This document shows, in pieces, positions 25,448 through 34,675 of a stretch of DNA of 64,000 bases (its first letter is position 1; each line of letters starts with the position of its first letter). The notes beneath the pieces were generated by a model, which was not told the DNA's origin, searched no databases, and saw only the letters and a list, made by a program, of their open reading frames with translations. The stretch is from positions 1-64,000 of the forward strand of contig CALVBP010000008.1 of the NCBI GenBank assembly GCA_944325825.1, in the 5' to 3' direction. The position numbers and the translations under genes were made by a program. The stretch comes from Candidatus Gastranaerophilales bacterium. GTDB lineage: Bacteria; Cyanobacteriota; Vampirovibrionia; Gastranaerophilales; Gastranaerophilaceae.

Positions 25448-28090
25448 ATGATTAGTTTATTATTAAAGCTTATTGGCGACCCAAATGAAAAAAAAGTTAA
25501 AAAGATTCAAGGAGTAATTGACCATATAAACGCTCTGGAGCCAGAGTTTGAAAAACTTACTGACGAAGAGTTAAGAGCAAAAACAGATGAGTTTAAAGAA
25601 ATCCTTGCAAAACGTCCGACTTCTGACAACGAAAAAGCTGACAGAATTTTAGAAAAAGAAGCTCTTGATAAGATTTTGCCGGAAGCTTTTGCCACAGTAA
25701 GAGAAGCCGGTAAAAGAGTACTTAATATGCGCCACTTTGACGTACAGCTGATAGGCGGATATTTTCTCCATAACGGACATATTGCAGAGATGAGAACCGG
25801 TGAAGGTAAAACCCTAGTCGCTACCCTTGCCGCTTACCTTAATGCTCTTACCGGTAAAGGGGTGCACGTTGTTACGGTTAACGATTATCTCGCTAAACGT
25901 GACAGCGAGTGGATGGGGCAGATTTATAAATTCTTAGGACTCTCTGTAGGTGTAATCCTTTCTAACCAGCATGATGCTGAAGAATTTGAAAGAAAAAGGG
26001 CTGCTTACAGATGCGATATTACTTATGGAACAAACAACGAGTTCGGTTTTGATTATTTAAGAGATAATATGGCAACTTCCAAAGAAATGCTTGTCCAGAG
26101 ACCTTTTAACTACGCAATTATAGACGAGGTCGACAGTATTTTAATTGACGAAGCAAGAACTCCGCTTATAATAAGCGGACGGGTAGAAAAATCCGCAGAT
26201 ACGTATACTCTTATGGCAAAAGTTGCACCGCAGCTTGAGAAAAATAAAGATTACGAAGTTGATGAAAAAAACAAAAACGTTATTCTGACAGAAGACGGCA
26301 TTGACCATGCACAGGAAATTATCGGGTGCAAAGATTTGTTTGACATCAACACTCAATATGCACATGATTTATTAAATGCGCTTAAGGCAAAAGAATTATT
26401 TATCAAGGATACAGATTACGTTGTAAAAGACGGTGAAATTATGATTGTAGATGAATTCACCGGGCGTCTCATGCCGGGCAGAAGATGGTCTGACGGATTA
26501 CATCAGGCTATAGAAGCAAAAGAAGGGGTAGAAATCCAGGATGAAACCCAAACTCTTGCCAGTATAACTTTCCAAAACTTATTCAGACTTTATCCTAAGC
26601 TTTCAGGAATGACCGGTACTGCTATGACAGAAGAAGCTGAATTCGGTAAAATTTACAATCTTGAGGTTACTGCAATTCCTACAAACAGAACAGATATAAG
26701 AATAGATTACCCCGATGTTATTTATAAGACTGAACGGGCAAAATATAATGCAGTTGTAAATGATATTATCGAACAAAATAAAACCGGACGACCGGTTCTT
26801 GTAGGCACAATAAGTATTGAAAAATCTGAATACATTTCGGACTTATTAAAGAAAAAAGGTATAAAACATAACGTTCTTAATGCTAAACAGCACGAAAGAG
26901 AAGCATACATTATTGCCCAGGCAGGTCGTATCGGAGCTGTAACAATTGCTACAAATATGGCAGGACGCGGTACAGATATTCTTTTAGGCGGTAATGCCGA
27001 ATACCTTGCCAAAGAAGAACTGGAAAAACATAGAGTTTCTCCTGAAGATAAAAACTATGAAGAAATTAAAAACAATGCACTTACAAGAGCAAGAAAAATT
27101 ACAGAGGAAGAGCACTCAAAAGTTGTTGAGCTGGGCGGGCTTCACGTAATCGGAACAGAAAGACATGAGTCAAGGCGTATTGATAACCAGCTTAGAGGTC
27201 GTGCAGCCAGACAGGGTGACCCGGGTTCCACCAGATTCTTCCTGTCTCTGGAAGACAATCTTATGAGAATTTTCGGCGGAGACAAAATTACCAACTTAAT
27301 GAATATGCTTAATGTAGAAGAAGATATGGCAATAGAATCTTCTCTAATTACAAGACAAATTCAATCAGCACAGAAAAAAGTTGAAACTTATCACTTTGAT
27401 ATTCGTAAAAATGTCCTACAATATGACGATGTTATGAACATTCAAAGAGAAAAATTCTATGCACAACGTAAAAAAGTTCTTGAAGGTAAAAACCTTACAG
27501 AAGATATTCAATATATGATTGATAAAGAACTCGACAGGTTATTAAAGAGTTATATTACGCCGGAAATGAATCCGGAAGAATATGTACCGGAAGATTTAGA
27601 AACTCTTATTAAAGAGCTGCATTCAAATATTCCGCAGCTTTCTTACATCTCTATTGATGATATAAAACCTTATAGATATTCAAGGATTTACGAATCACTG
27701 AAAGATGCCGCACAAAAAGCTTATAAAGACCATGAAGAAGAAATAATAGGTTTCTACAATTCAATAATGGAACAATATAATCCTGATGCAGAAAAACAAA
27801 TTCCGTTCAGCGATAATAACATTATGAGAAGCCTTGAAAGAGATGTTCTTTTGAGGGTCGTTGATAACCAATGGATTGATCACCTGCATAATATTGATAT
27901 GCTTAAAGAAGGTATCGGTCTAAGAGCGTACGGGCAAAAAGACCCGCTAATTGAATACAAAAAAGAAGCATATGATTTATTTAACAAAATGATGTACGAA
28001 ATTCAAAGCAATACAGTAAGATATATTTTCCGTGCAAAATTCGGAATTCAATTTATTTCCGATGACGGAGTAAATGAGATTGCAATGTAA
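25448..28090 (+). CDS. secA: preprotein translocase motor ATPase SecA
   Basis: 880 residues; drives unfolded preproteins through SecYEG. Walker A in [13 protein letters not shown] near 114-126, [19 protein letters not shown] near 226, the QGRAARQGD-type motif ([27 protein letters not shown]) near 582, and the helical scaffold/wing region to about 850 are all present. The C-terminus ends at DDGVNEIAM: the usual zinc-binding SEC-C tail (CxCxSGxxxxxCH) is absent, as in some other lineages. GGAGAGG precedes the ATG. Confidence 0.98.
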   Translation: MISLLLKLIGDPNEKKVKKIQGVIDHINALEPEFEKLTDEELRAKTDEFKEILAKRPTSDNEKADRILEKEALDKILPEAFATVREAGKRVLNMRHFDVQLIGGYFLHNGHIAEMRTGEGKTLVATLAAYLNALTGKGVHVVTVNDYLAKRDSEWMGQIYKFLGLSVGVILSNQHDAEEFERKRAAYRCDITYGTNNEFGFDYLRDNMATSKEMLVQRPFNYAIIDEVDSILIDEARTPLIISGRVEKSADTYTLMAKVAPQLEKNKDYEVDEKNKNVILTEDGIDHAQEIIGCKDLFDINTQYAHDLLNALKAKELFIKDTDYVVKDGEIMIVDEFTGRLMPGRRWSDGLHQAIEAKEGVEIQDETQTLASITFQNLFRLYPKLSGMTGTAMTEEAEFGKIYNLEVTAIPTNRTDIRIDYPDVIYKTERAKYNAVVNDIIEQNKTGRPVLVGTISIEKSEYISDLLKKKGIKHNVLNAKQHEREAYIIAQAGRIGAVTIATNMAGRGTDILLGGNAEYLAKEELEKHRVSPEDKNYEEIKNNALTRARKITEEEHSKVVELGGLHVIGTERHESRRIDNQLRGRAARQGDPGSTRFFLSLEDNLMRIFGGDKITNLMNMLNVEEDMAIESSLITRQIQSAQKKVETYHFDIRKNVLQYDDVMNIQREKFYAQRKKVLEGKNLTEDIQYMIDKELDRLLKSYITPEMNPEEYVPEDLETLIKELHSNIPQLSYISIDDIKPYRYSRIYESLKDAAQKAYKDHEEEIIGFYNSIMEQYNPDAEKQIPFSDNNIMRSLERDVLLRVVDNQWIDHLHNIDMLKEGIGLRAYGQKDPLIEYKKEAYDLFNKMMYEIQSNTVRYIFRAKFGIQFISDDGVNEIAM

Positions 28091-28174
28091 ACAGAACCAA
28101 TCTGTTACATTTCTTCACACAAAAAGCAACTTTCAAAATTTTCTTGTTTTATATAACCGGAAAGGGTTTGTGTG

Positions 28175-28636
28175 ATGGATTATATATTAGTAAAGCAGCA
28201 TGCAAGCGATGCGTTAAGATTCGCAAGAAATGATGATACAAGGTGCCTTGAATCTCTAAAAAATTATTACAAAATCGGAAAAGAAAGCCCTTCCCTTTCT
28301 AAATTAATATTTAAAGACGAAATTAAAAAGTCTTTGGATTTAACATCTGATTATTTAAAAGAGGATATTTTATTACAAAAAGACAGAACAAGAACTCTTA
28401 TAAAAGAATTCCTTGAAAAGCACCGGACAGGAATACGCAATTTAATTGATGCACATGAGTCTGAAGAAGTTATCCCTGAAGTAATTGAATTTAATACCCG
28501 TATGAAAAATCTTTACCCTAGAACCGAAAAAATAAGGAATGCTTTAATAGAAAAATCCCGAGTTATATTGAACGATGTTACTTCAAAAGCAGGGTTTTTT
28601 GAAAAATTAAGACTTAAAAAATTTCTCATAAAATAA
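28175..28636 (+). CDS. hypothetical charged helical protein
   Basis: 153 residues from ATG 28175 (AAAGGG eight bases upstream); a GTG three bases earlier is less likely. It is soluble and strongly charged, with long predicted helices (EEVIPEVIEFNTRMKNLYPRTEKIRNALIEKSR) and a basic C-terminus (EKLRLKKFLIK). No known motif. It lies 84 bp after secA; a promoter for the next operon follows it. Confidence 0.65.
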   Translation: MDYILVKQHASDALRFARNDDTRCLESLKNYYKIGKESPSLSKLIFKDEIKKSLDLTSDYLKEDILLQKDRTRTLIKEFLEKHRTGIRNLIDAHESEEVIPEVIEFNTRMKNLYPRTEKIRNALIEKSRVILNDVTSKAGFFEKLRLKKFLIK

Positions 28637-28667
28637 ATATTTTATAAGTTTTCAACAAGTTCCCGAC

Positions 28668-28696
28668 TTGATGTCAATATATGTTTATAGTAAAAT
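28668..28696 (+). promoter_or_regulatory. promoter of the purine-phosphorylase operon
   Basis: TTGATG (28668-28673), 17-bp spacer, TAAAAT (28691-28696). The ATG at 28733 follows a leader containing AGGAGAG. Confidence 0.65.
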
Positions 28697-28732
28697 TCCC
28701 TTTGATAGTTATCGTGGGTTTAGGAGAGTATT

Positions 28733-29548
28733 ATGCTGCAAACAACGGTTGATTTTATAAACAAAAAAATTAAAGGCGAGCTCGGAGATTTTGTACCGGA
28801 AATTGGTATCGTACTTGGGTCAGGGCTTGGAGAACTTGCAGATGAGTATTGTTCGCTTGCAATTCCTTATACTGAAATTCCCGGGTTTGAAGCCTCAACG
28901 GTTTCAGGGCACAAGGGCAGACTTGTTTTTGCAGAAATTAACGGGAAAAACGTTGTTATGATGCAGGGAAGATTTCATTTTTATGAAGGTCATCCGATGC
29001 AAAAAGTTGTTTATCCTATTAAAATTATGAAAAAACTCGGAGTAAAAACTCTTATTGTTACAAATGCGGCAGGAGGGGTAAATCCTTCTTTCAACCCTTC
29101 AGATTTAATGGTTATAACAGATCATATAAACATTATGGGAACAAATCCGCTTATCGGACAAAACGATGATATGATGGGAGAAAGATTCCCTGATTTGAGC
29201 AATATTTATACACCGGAACTTGTTGAGTTAACTAAAAAAACGGCAGAAAGACTCGGAATTGATTTACAAGAAGGTGTTTATATAGCTTTTACAGGACCCT
29301 CTTATGAAACTCCGGCTGAAATAAGGATGGCAAAAACCCTCGGTGCTGATGCTGTCGGGATGTCTACTGTTCCGGAAGCTATTATAGCAGCATGGGCAAA
29401 GATGAATGTCATAGGAATTAGCTGCATTTGTAATTCCGCAGCCGGTGTCAGTTCCGCAGTTCTTTCACATTCTGATGTTATACATGCAGCAGGAATTGCC
29501 AAAGACAGATTCAAAGTTCTGGTAAAAGAAATTATCAAAGGATTATAA
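28733..29548 (+). CDS. purine-nucleoside phosphorylase (trimeric, PNP/MTAP family)
   Basis: 271 residues; cleaves inosine/guanosine with phosphate for purine salvage. Family marks: IVLGSGLGELADEY near 26-37 (phosphate loop), VSGHKGRLVFAEINGK with the phosphate His, MQGRFHFYEGH near 82-92, VTNAAGGVNPSF near 113, YIAFTGPSYETPAEIRM near 183-199 and GISCICNSAAGVSS near 227-240 with the base-binding Asn. Typical length. It is followed immediately, without a gap, by the S4-domain gene, then yjbQ-like, bioG and bioC. Confidence 0.94.
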   Translation: MLQTTVDFINKKIKGELGDFVPEIGIVLGSGLGELADEYCSLAIPYTEIPGFEASTVSGHKGRLVFAEINGKNVVMMQGRFHFYEGHPMQKVVYPIKIMKKLGVKTLIVTNAAGGVNPSFNPSDLMVITDHINIMGTNPLIGQNDDMMGERFPDLSNIYTPELVELTKKTAERLGIDLQEGVYIAFTGPSYETPAEIRMAKTLGADAVGMSTVPEAIIAAWAKMNVIGISCICNSAAGVSSAVLSHSDVIHAAGIAKDRFKVLVKEIIKGL

Positions 29549-29794
29549 ATGAGACTGGATAAGTTTTTAAAAGTATCAAGACTTATAAAAAGAAGAACTG
29601 TTGCAAACTCTGTGACAGAAATGGGCAGAGTTTTTGTAAACGGAAATCCGGCAAAACCGGCTAAGCAGCTAAAAGCCGGAGACGTTATTGAAATAGAATA
29701 TGCTTCCGGCACAGAAAAAATTGAAGTTTTAAATGTCCCTACAGGAAACGTAAGCGTACAGGAAGCATCAACACTTTATAGAGTCATAACATAG
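29549..29794 (+). CDS. rqcP: S4-domain RNA-binding protein, RqcP type
   Basis: 81 residues; an S4 fold from the start (MRLDKFLKVSRLIKRRTVANSV, then GRVFVNGNPAKPAKQLKAGDVIEI). Proteins of this size and pattern (YabO/RqcP, Hsp15 relatives) bind rRNA/tRNA on 50S subunits and assist C-terminal alanine tailing with RqcH. The ATG begins right after the stop of the phosphorylase gene. RqcH is not seen in the window. The RqcP assignment over Hsp15 is based on size and lack of a basic tail. Confidence 0.82.
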   Translation: MRLDKFLKVSRLIKRRTVANSVTEMGRVFVNGNPAKPAKQLKAGDVIEIEYASGTEKIEVLNVPTGNVSVQEASTLYRVIT

Positions 29795-29805
29795 GAGCAT
29801 CCATA

Positions 29806-30222
29806 ATGGGAGTTATCAACGAAAAATTTACTATCAACACAAAAGGTAATAACGATATTATTGATATAACAAAACATGTGCAGAATTGTGTTTACCAACA
29901 TGCATTGAAGGATGGTATTGTATGTGTTTCAGTGCAGGGAAGCACCTCTGCAATTACAACTATTGAATACGAAAACGGATTAATACAGGATTTGCAGGAA
30001 GCACTTGAAAGAATAGCCCCGACAGGACAGGAATATCATCATGACGAAATCTGGCACGACGGTAACGGCTATGCCCACGTAAGAGCTGCAATTGTCGGAA
30101 GTTCAGTAAATATTGCTCTTGTGGGAGGTCTGTTGAATCTCGGAACATGGCAGCAAGTTGTTCTGGTAGATTTTGATAACAAACCCCGTTCAAGAAACAT
30201 AACTGTACAAATTCTTTATTAG
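29806..30222 (+). CDS. YjbQ family protein (UPF0047)
   Basis: 138 residues with the invariant segments of the family: VQGSTSAITTIEYE near 46-59, EYHHDEIWHDGNGYAHVRAAIVGSS near 77-101 with clustered His and Asp residues, and the C-terminal GTWQQVVLVDFDNKPRSRNITVQIL. Members are sometimes annotated as 'secondary thiamine-phosphate synthase' because overexpression can rescue thiE mutants; the true role is unclear. AGGAG lies before the ATG. Part of the operon that starts with the purine phosphorylase. Confidence 0.9.
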   Translation: MGVINEKFTINTKGNNDIIDITKHVQNCVYQHALKDGIVCVSVQGSTSAITTIEYENGLIQDLQEALERIAPTGQEYHHDEIWHDGNGYAHVRAAIVGSSVNIALVGGLLNLGTWQQVVLVDFDNKPRSRNITVQILY

Positions 30223-30231
30223 CAGGGAACT

Positions 30232-30837
30232 ATGAAATATAAATGGCTTAATAAAAAGGAAAATACTGAGCTTATTATATTCTTTAACGGCTGGGGAATG
30301 GATGAAGCTGTTATAAAACATCTTAATTTTGAAAATTATGATGTTTTAATGTTTTATGATTACAATTTTCTTGAAACAGACTTTGATTTTTCTTCAATAA
30401 ATAACTATAAAAAGCACCTTGTAGCCTGGTCTATGGGAGTAATGACAGCAACCCTTTTTCCTGTTTCATATCTTTCCGCAACAGCTGTTAACGGAACATT
30501 AAAACCCATTGATAAGGATTTTGGAATAAATCCTAAAATATATGATTTAACGATAAAGGGATTTAATGAAAAAGGAGCTGAGAAATTTATACGGAACATG
30601 TTTGATACTCCGACGGACCTAAATATATCCAGAAGTTTGGAGAACCAGAAAAGCGAACTTTCAGCAATAAAAAATTATCAGGCTGATATGAATTTTAAAT
30701 ATACAAAAATTTTGATAAGCAACAATGATAAAATTATTCCGACAAAAAATCAGGAAAATTATTGGAATAAAAAAGCAGCCCTTAAAAGCGGACACTGCCC
30801 TTTCTTTTTATTTGAAAAATGGAGCGAGCTTCTGTAA
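30232..30837 (+). CDS. bioG: pimeloyl-ACP methyl ester esterase, BioG type
   Basis: 201 residues, DUF452 alpha/beta hydrolase. The nucleophile is S67 in VAWSMGV, H188 in SGHCPFFLFEKW is the likely catalytic His, and D near 163 in ISNNDKIIPTKN completes a triad; IFFNGWGMDE is the typical start. BioG removes the methyl ester from pimeloyl-ACP after BioC-primed fatty-acid elongation. bioC follows with a TAATG overlap, strongly supporting the assignment. AGGGA precedes the ATG. Confidence 0.9.
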   Translation: MKYKWLNKKENTELIIFFNGWGMDEAVIKHLNFENYDVLMFYDYNFLETDFDFSSINNYKKHLVAWSMGVMTATLFPVSYLSATAVNGTLKPIDKDFGINPKIYDLTIKGFNEKGAEKFIRNMFDTPTDLNISRSLENQKSELSAIKNYQADMNFKYTKILISNNDKIIPTKNQENYWNKKAALKSGHCPFFLFEKWSELL

Positions 30838-31562
30838 TGAATAAAGAACTTGTACAAAACCGCTTTAGTAAAATGCTTTCCAGCTATAATGAAAACGCAA
30901 AAATTCAAAAAAAAATGGCAGAAAGACTAATAAAATTTTTAACCGGTACAACTTTTGATAATATACTGGAAATTGGATGCGGAACAGGATTTTTAACGGG
31001 ATTAGCTAACGAGAAATTATGTTACAAAAATTATACGGCACTTGATATTGCAAGCGGTTGTGAAAAATATATAACCCAAATTAATCCTGAAATAAATTTC
31101 ATTAACTCTGATATTGAAAAATTTTTATTAACCGATAAAACAAAATACGACCTGATTTTATCAAATGCTGTTTTTCAATGGATTGAAGATTTTAAGAGCT
31201 TTATAGACAAACTCCTTTCAAGACTTAACTCCGGGGGAATTTTATTATTTTCTACATTCGGAAAGGAAAACTTCCGGGAGATATATCATATTTCACAAAA
31301 TTCACTTAAGTATTACTCTTCTTCTGAAATAAAAGAAATGTTTAAAGATTTTACACCGGTAACAGAAGAAGAAATTCATATAATGGCCTTTAAAACACCT
31401 AAAGATGTCCTCAGACATCTTCAACAAACCGGAGTCAATGCTATTGAATCAAAACAATGGACCAAAAAGAATCTTTTAGAATTTGAAAATAATTATATGA
31501 ATTTATGCAGCCAGAGACCAACCCTGACGTATAATCCTGTTTATGTCATAATACGCAAATAA
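30837..31562 (+). CDS. bioC: malonyl-ACP O-methyltransferase
   Basis: 241 residues; SAM-dependent methylation of malonyl-ACP starts pimeloyl synthesis for biotin. It opens MNKELVQNRFSKMLSSYNENAKIQ, the typical BioC N-terminus; SAM motif I is ILEIGCGTGFLTG at about 43-55, followed by LDIASGCEKYI and LILSNAVFQWIEDF. The start at 30837 overlaps the bioG stop (TAATG). The later biotin genes (bioF, A, D, B) are not in the window. Confidence 0.9.
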   Translation: MNKELVQNRFSKMLSSYNENAKIQKKMAERLIKFLTGTTFDNILEIGCGTGFLTGLANEKLCYKNYTALDIASGCEKYITQINPEINFINSDIEKFLLTDKTKYDLILSNAVFQWIEDFKSFIDKLLSRLNSGGILLFSTFGKENFREIYHISQNSLKYYSSSEIKEMFKDFTPVTEEEIHIMAFKTPKDVLRHLQQTGVNAIESKQWTKKNLLEFENNYMNLCSQRPTLTYNPVYVIIRK

Positions 31563-31657
31563 AATTTCTGTTTAAAAATATAGACAACCGGTTAATACCC
31601 AATGTTTACCTCCATAGTGTAGAATAAAGACAACAAGGTAAATCTTAGGAGACACTT

Positions 31658-33154
31658 TTGGAAAGTATAAAAAATTCCGCCGTTGGTAAGCAAGATTCGA
31701 GTTCATATTACACGAATATTCTAAGTGTTCTTTTTAAAGACTGTCCGGACGGAATTGTTTTTAAAGATAAGGATTCTAAATACCTTGCAGCTAATGAAGC
31801 CTTTTTCAAGTTTTATAAAATAAAAAATCCTGAAGATTTAATAGGAGAAAAGAGTTGTAAGACTCTGTCAAAAGAAAATCTTAAACTTGTTTCCGAAGTA
31901 AATACAGCTGTTGAAGAAGAAAAACAGCCGATTAGCTATATTATGAATATAGAAAATGAAAAGGGTATACAAAAAATCTATAATATCACTACGACACCAA
32001 TTTTAGATAAACTTGAGTTTTTAGGTACAATCTCCATAGTCAAAGATGTAACTCATGAAGAAAGTGTCAAAGAGAGGTTCGTATTAAAACACTTTCAATT
32101 AAAATCACTGCTTGAAAATATCCCTATGCTTATTTATATGCAGGATAAAAATCTCAATTATATTGCAGGTACCAAGCCTTCATTTAATTTTGTAAATGAA
32201 GGTTACGATGCATTTTCAAATATACATATAGATAAAACCCAAAGTAGAATTGAAGATGAAGAAGAAAACAGATTTGTGCTTAAAAATAATAAAATTCTTG
32301 TAAAAGAAAAAGAAGTGATTGATTTTAAAGGTGCACCGCATTGGTACAAAATCTACAAAGTTCCGATAAACGATTTTAACAATGAAGTAACCGGAATAAT
32401 AACGCTTGCAAACAATATTGATGCAGAGAAGCAATTAAATACTCAGCGAGAGACCTTTGTTGCTTCACTCGGACATGACTTAAAAAATCCTACAATTGCA
32501 CAAATCAGAGGGCTTGAACTTTTACTAAAAGGTGAGTTCGGAGATATTTCCCTTTCCCAGAGAGAACTTGTTGAAATGGTACTTGATTCTTGCAGATATA
32601 TGAATGGGATGCTTTCTACACTGCTTGCAACATACAGAAATAATGAAGGACTGACAAAGCTTAATTACAGCGAATTTTCCCTCCCCGATTTGGTAATGGA
32701 ATGTGTTGCGGAGATGATTTATGTAGCAAAAGATAAAGAAGTAGGAATTTCAATAAAATCAACTATTAAGCCGGAAATAGTATGCGCAGACAGAGTTCAG
32801 ATAAAGCGAGTTATTATGAATCTCATCTCAAACGGAATAAAATATGCCTACAAAGGTACCGTACTAAAACTTTCTGTTTATAAAGATACAGGGAAAGCCT
32901 GTTTTGAATTTGAAAATAAAAGTCCATATATACCAGAAGATAAGCAAAAATCCATTTTTGCTCAGTATGTAACCTATGCTTCCGCGCATAAAGAACCTGG
33001 TATAGGTTTAGGTCTATATGCATCTAAAAAGATTATAGAAGCTCATAGAGGCAAAATATTTGTAAAAAGCTTTACTGATAATAAAAATATTTTTGGATTT
33101 AAAATCCCTTTTAAAATCAAAGCTGATTCTGGCAGCAAAAATGCCTGCTTCTAA
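31658..33154 (+). CDS. soluble PAS-domain sensor histidine kinase
   Basis: 498 residues, no transmembrane segment, so a cytosolic sensor. Two PAS folds (about 20-130, FKDCPDGIVFKDKDSKYLAANEAFFKFY; and 145-260, LLENIPMLIYMQDKNLNYIAG) precede a HisKA helix with the phospho-acceptor His near 271 (ASLGHDLKNP) and a HATPase_c domain (N box NLISNGIKYAYKG near 387; G box GIGLGLYASKKI near 449). The start is TTG at 31658, well supported by AGGAGA six bases upstream and by the absence of another start. No response regulator adjoins it. Signal unknown. Confidence 0.9.
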   Translation: MESIKNSAVGKQDSSSYYTNILSVLFKDCPDGIVFKDKDSKYLAANEAFFKFYKIKNPEDLIGEKSCKTLSKENLKLVSEVNTAVEEEKQPISYIMNIENEKGIQKIYNITTTPILDKLEFLGTISIVKDVTHEESVKERFVLKHFQLKSLLENIPMLIYMQDKNLNYIAGTKPSFNFVNEGYDAFSNIHIDKTQSRIEDEEENRFVLKNNKILVKEKEVIDFKGAPHWYKIYKVPINDFNNEVTGIITLANNIDAEKQLNTQRETFVASLGHDLKNPTIAQIRGLELLLKGEFGDISLSQRELVEMVLDSCRYMNGMLSTLLATYRNNEGLTKLNYSEFSLPDLVMECVAEMIYVAKDKEVGISIKSTIKPEIVCADRVQIKRVIMNLISNGIKYAYKGTVLKLSVYKDTGKACFEFENKSPYIPEDKQKSIFAQYVTYASAHKEPGIGLGLYASKKIIEAHRGKIFVKSFTDNKNIFGFKIPFKIKADSGSKNACF

Positions 33155-34629
33155 ACATTAACAGCATTCTTCTTAATAATTTCCAACAGCTCATTGACCA
33201 TAAGTTCTTCATATCTTTGAGCTGTCTCTTTATTATCTGCTTCAAACCGCAAAGTAAATACAGGCTCTGTATTACTTTGTCTTATAAGAGCAAACCCGCC
33301 GTTTTCAAAAACAATTCTCATTCCGTCAAGGGTTATAATATCTTTTATTTTTGAACCAAAGAAATTCGGATTATCTTTTACAACTTTCTCAAATGATTCA
33401 AGAGTAGTCTTTTTTAAAGAATTCGGGCAGGATAATCTTACTTCACTTGAAGAATATACTGAATTGAAAACTTCAAGCATATCAGAAATTTTGAAATTCG
33501 GATTGTATTTCTTTTTCTCTGCGAGTATTTCTATAATTCTGCATCCGGCATAAATTGCATCATCAAAGCCGTAATATCTGTCTTTAAAGAAAGTATGCCC
33601 GCTCATTTCACCTGCAAGAACAGCGCCGACTTCTTTCATTTTAGATTTAATATATCCGTGTCCGGTTTTACACATTACTGAGATACCGCCTAGTTTATCT
33701 ATCGTATCATAAAGCACCTGTGAACATTTTACTTCTGATACAATAAAAGGCTTAATGCCTTTGGCATTATAATCTTTTATAATTCCCTGAGCATAAATTA
33801 AAAGGAGTTTATCCCCTGTTAAAGAATTTCCTTCAGAATCTATTACTCCTATTCTGTCACTGTCACCGTCAAAAGCTATACCTAAATCGGCTTTGTTTTC
33901 AATAACAGATTTTTTTATATCATTAAGGGTTTTCTCATCACTCGGATTCGGATGATGATGCGGGAATCTTCCGTCCGGAACAGAATATAGTTCAATAACC
34001 TCACACCCCATAGCACGATATAATTTTGGTGCAACAACCCCGCCTGTTGCATTAGCGCTGTCTACTACAACTTTTATTCCTTCACCAATTCTTCCGAAAT
34101 TGTTCTTCATCGCTTCTATATAGTCAGGAATCAAATCATATTCTCTGTAAACACCTTTTGGAGAAGCCGGCATCTGTAAATTATATTCTTTCTCCGTGAA
34201 AGCCTTAACTTCTTGTATTTGTTCTTCATTGAGTGATTGTTTTGCATATGTCATTTTCAAGCCGTTATACTGGCTGGGATTATGGCTTGCAGTAATGATT
34301 AATGCTCCTGTTACCGGATTATAATTGGTTATAAAAGGAGGTAACCCTACCACCTCTGAATAATAACCCAGAGGAGTCGGAGCTAAACCTAAATCTACTG
34401 CATTCGCTCCGATTGATAATATACCTTCAATAAGTGCCTTGGAAAGTGCCGGTGAATGGAGCCTTGCATCACGACATACACTTATCCAAATATGACCGTA
34501 ATCATTACCTGTTTTTTCGGCAAGGTATTTAACAAAGCCCCTTCCTGTATAATAGAAAAGTTCCTCTGTAATGTTTTCTCCAAAGATTCCTCTTATATCA
34601 TTCTTTCCAAAAGCTGTTAAATCCAACAT
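33151..34629 (-). CDS. phosphomannomutase/phosphoglucomutase
   Basis: 492 residues; interconverts hexose 6- and 1-phosphates for sugar-nucleotide and glycan synthesis. The alpha-D-phosphohexomutase signatures are present: phosphoserine loop IITASHNPSQYNG near 105-117, metal loop DGDSDRIG near 255-262, sugar loop GEMSGHTFF near 340, and the phosphate-binding RQSNTEPVFTLRFE near 458. Length and motif types suit the ManB/AlgC class, so substrate breadth is likely. GGGAG precedes the ATG. It lies next to the surface-modification genes on the same strand and may feed them. Confidence 0.92.
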   Translation of the reverse strand: MLDLTAFGKNDIRGIFGENITEELFYYTGRGFVKYLAEKTGNDYGHIWISVCRDARLHSPALSKALIEGILSIGANAVDLGLAPTPLGYYSEVVGLPPFITNYNPVTGALIITASHNPSQYNGLKMTYAKQSLNEEQIQEVKAFTEKEYNLQMPASPKGVYREYDLIPDYIEAMKNNFGRIGEGIKVVVDSANATGGVVAPKLYRAMGCEVIELYSVPDGRFPHHHPNPSDEKTLNDIKKSVIENKADLGIAFDGDSDRIGVIDSEGNSLTGDKLLLIYAQGIIKDYNAKGIKPFIVSEVKCSQVLYDTIDKLGGISVMCKTGHGYIKSKMKEVGAVLAGEMSGHTFFKDRYYGFDDAIYAGCRIIEILAEKKKYNPNFKISDMLEVFNSVYSSSEVRLSCPNSLKKTTLESFEKVVKDNPNFFGSKIKDIITLDGMRIVFENGGFALIRQSNTEPVFTLRFEADNKETAQRYEELMVNELLEIIKKNAVNV

Positions 34630-34675
34630 ATTATTTACTCCCTACTTAAATAAAATAATAGCATAGAAATATTTT

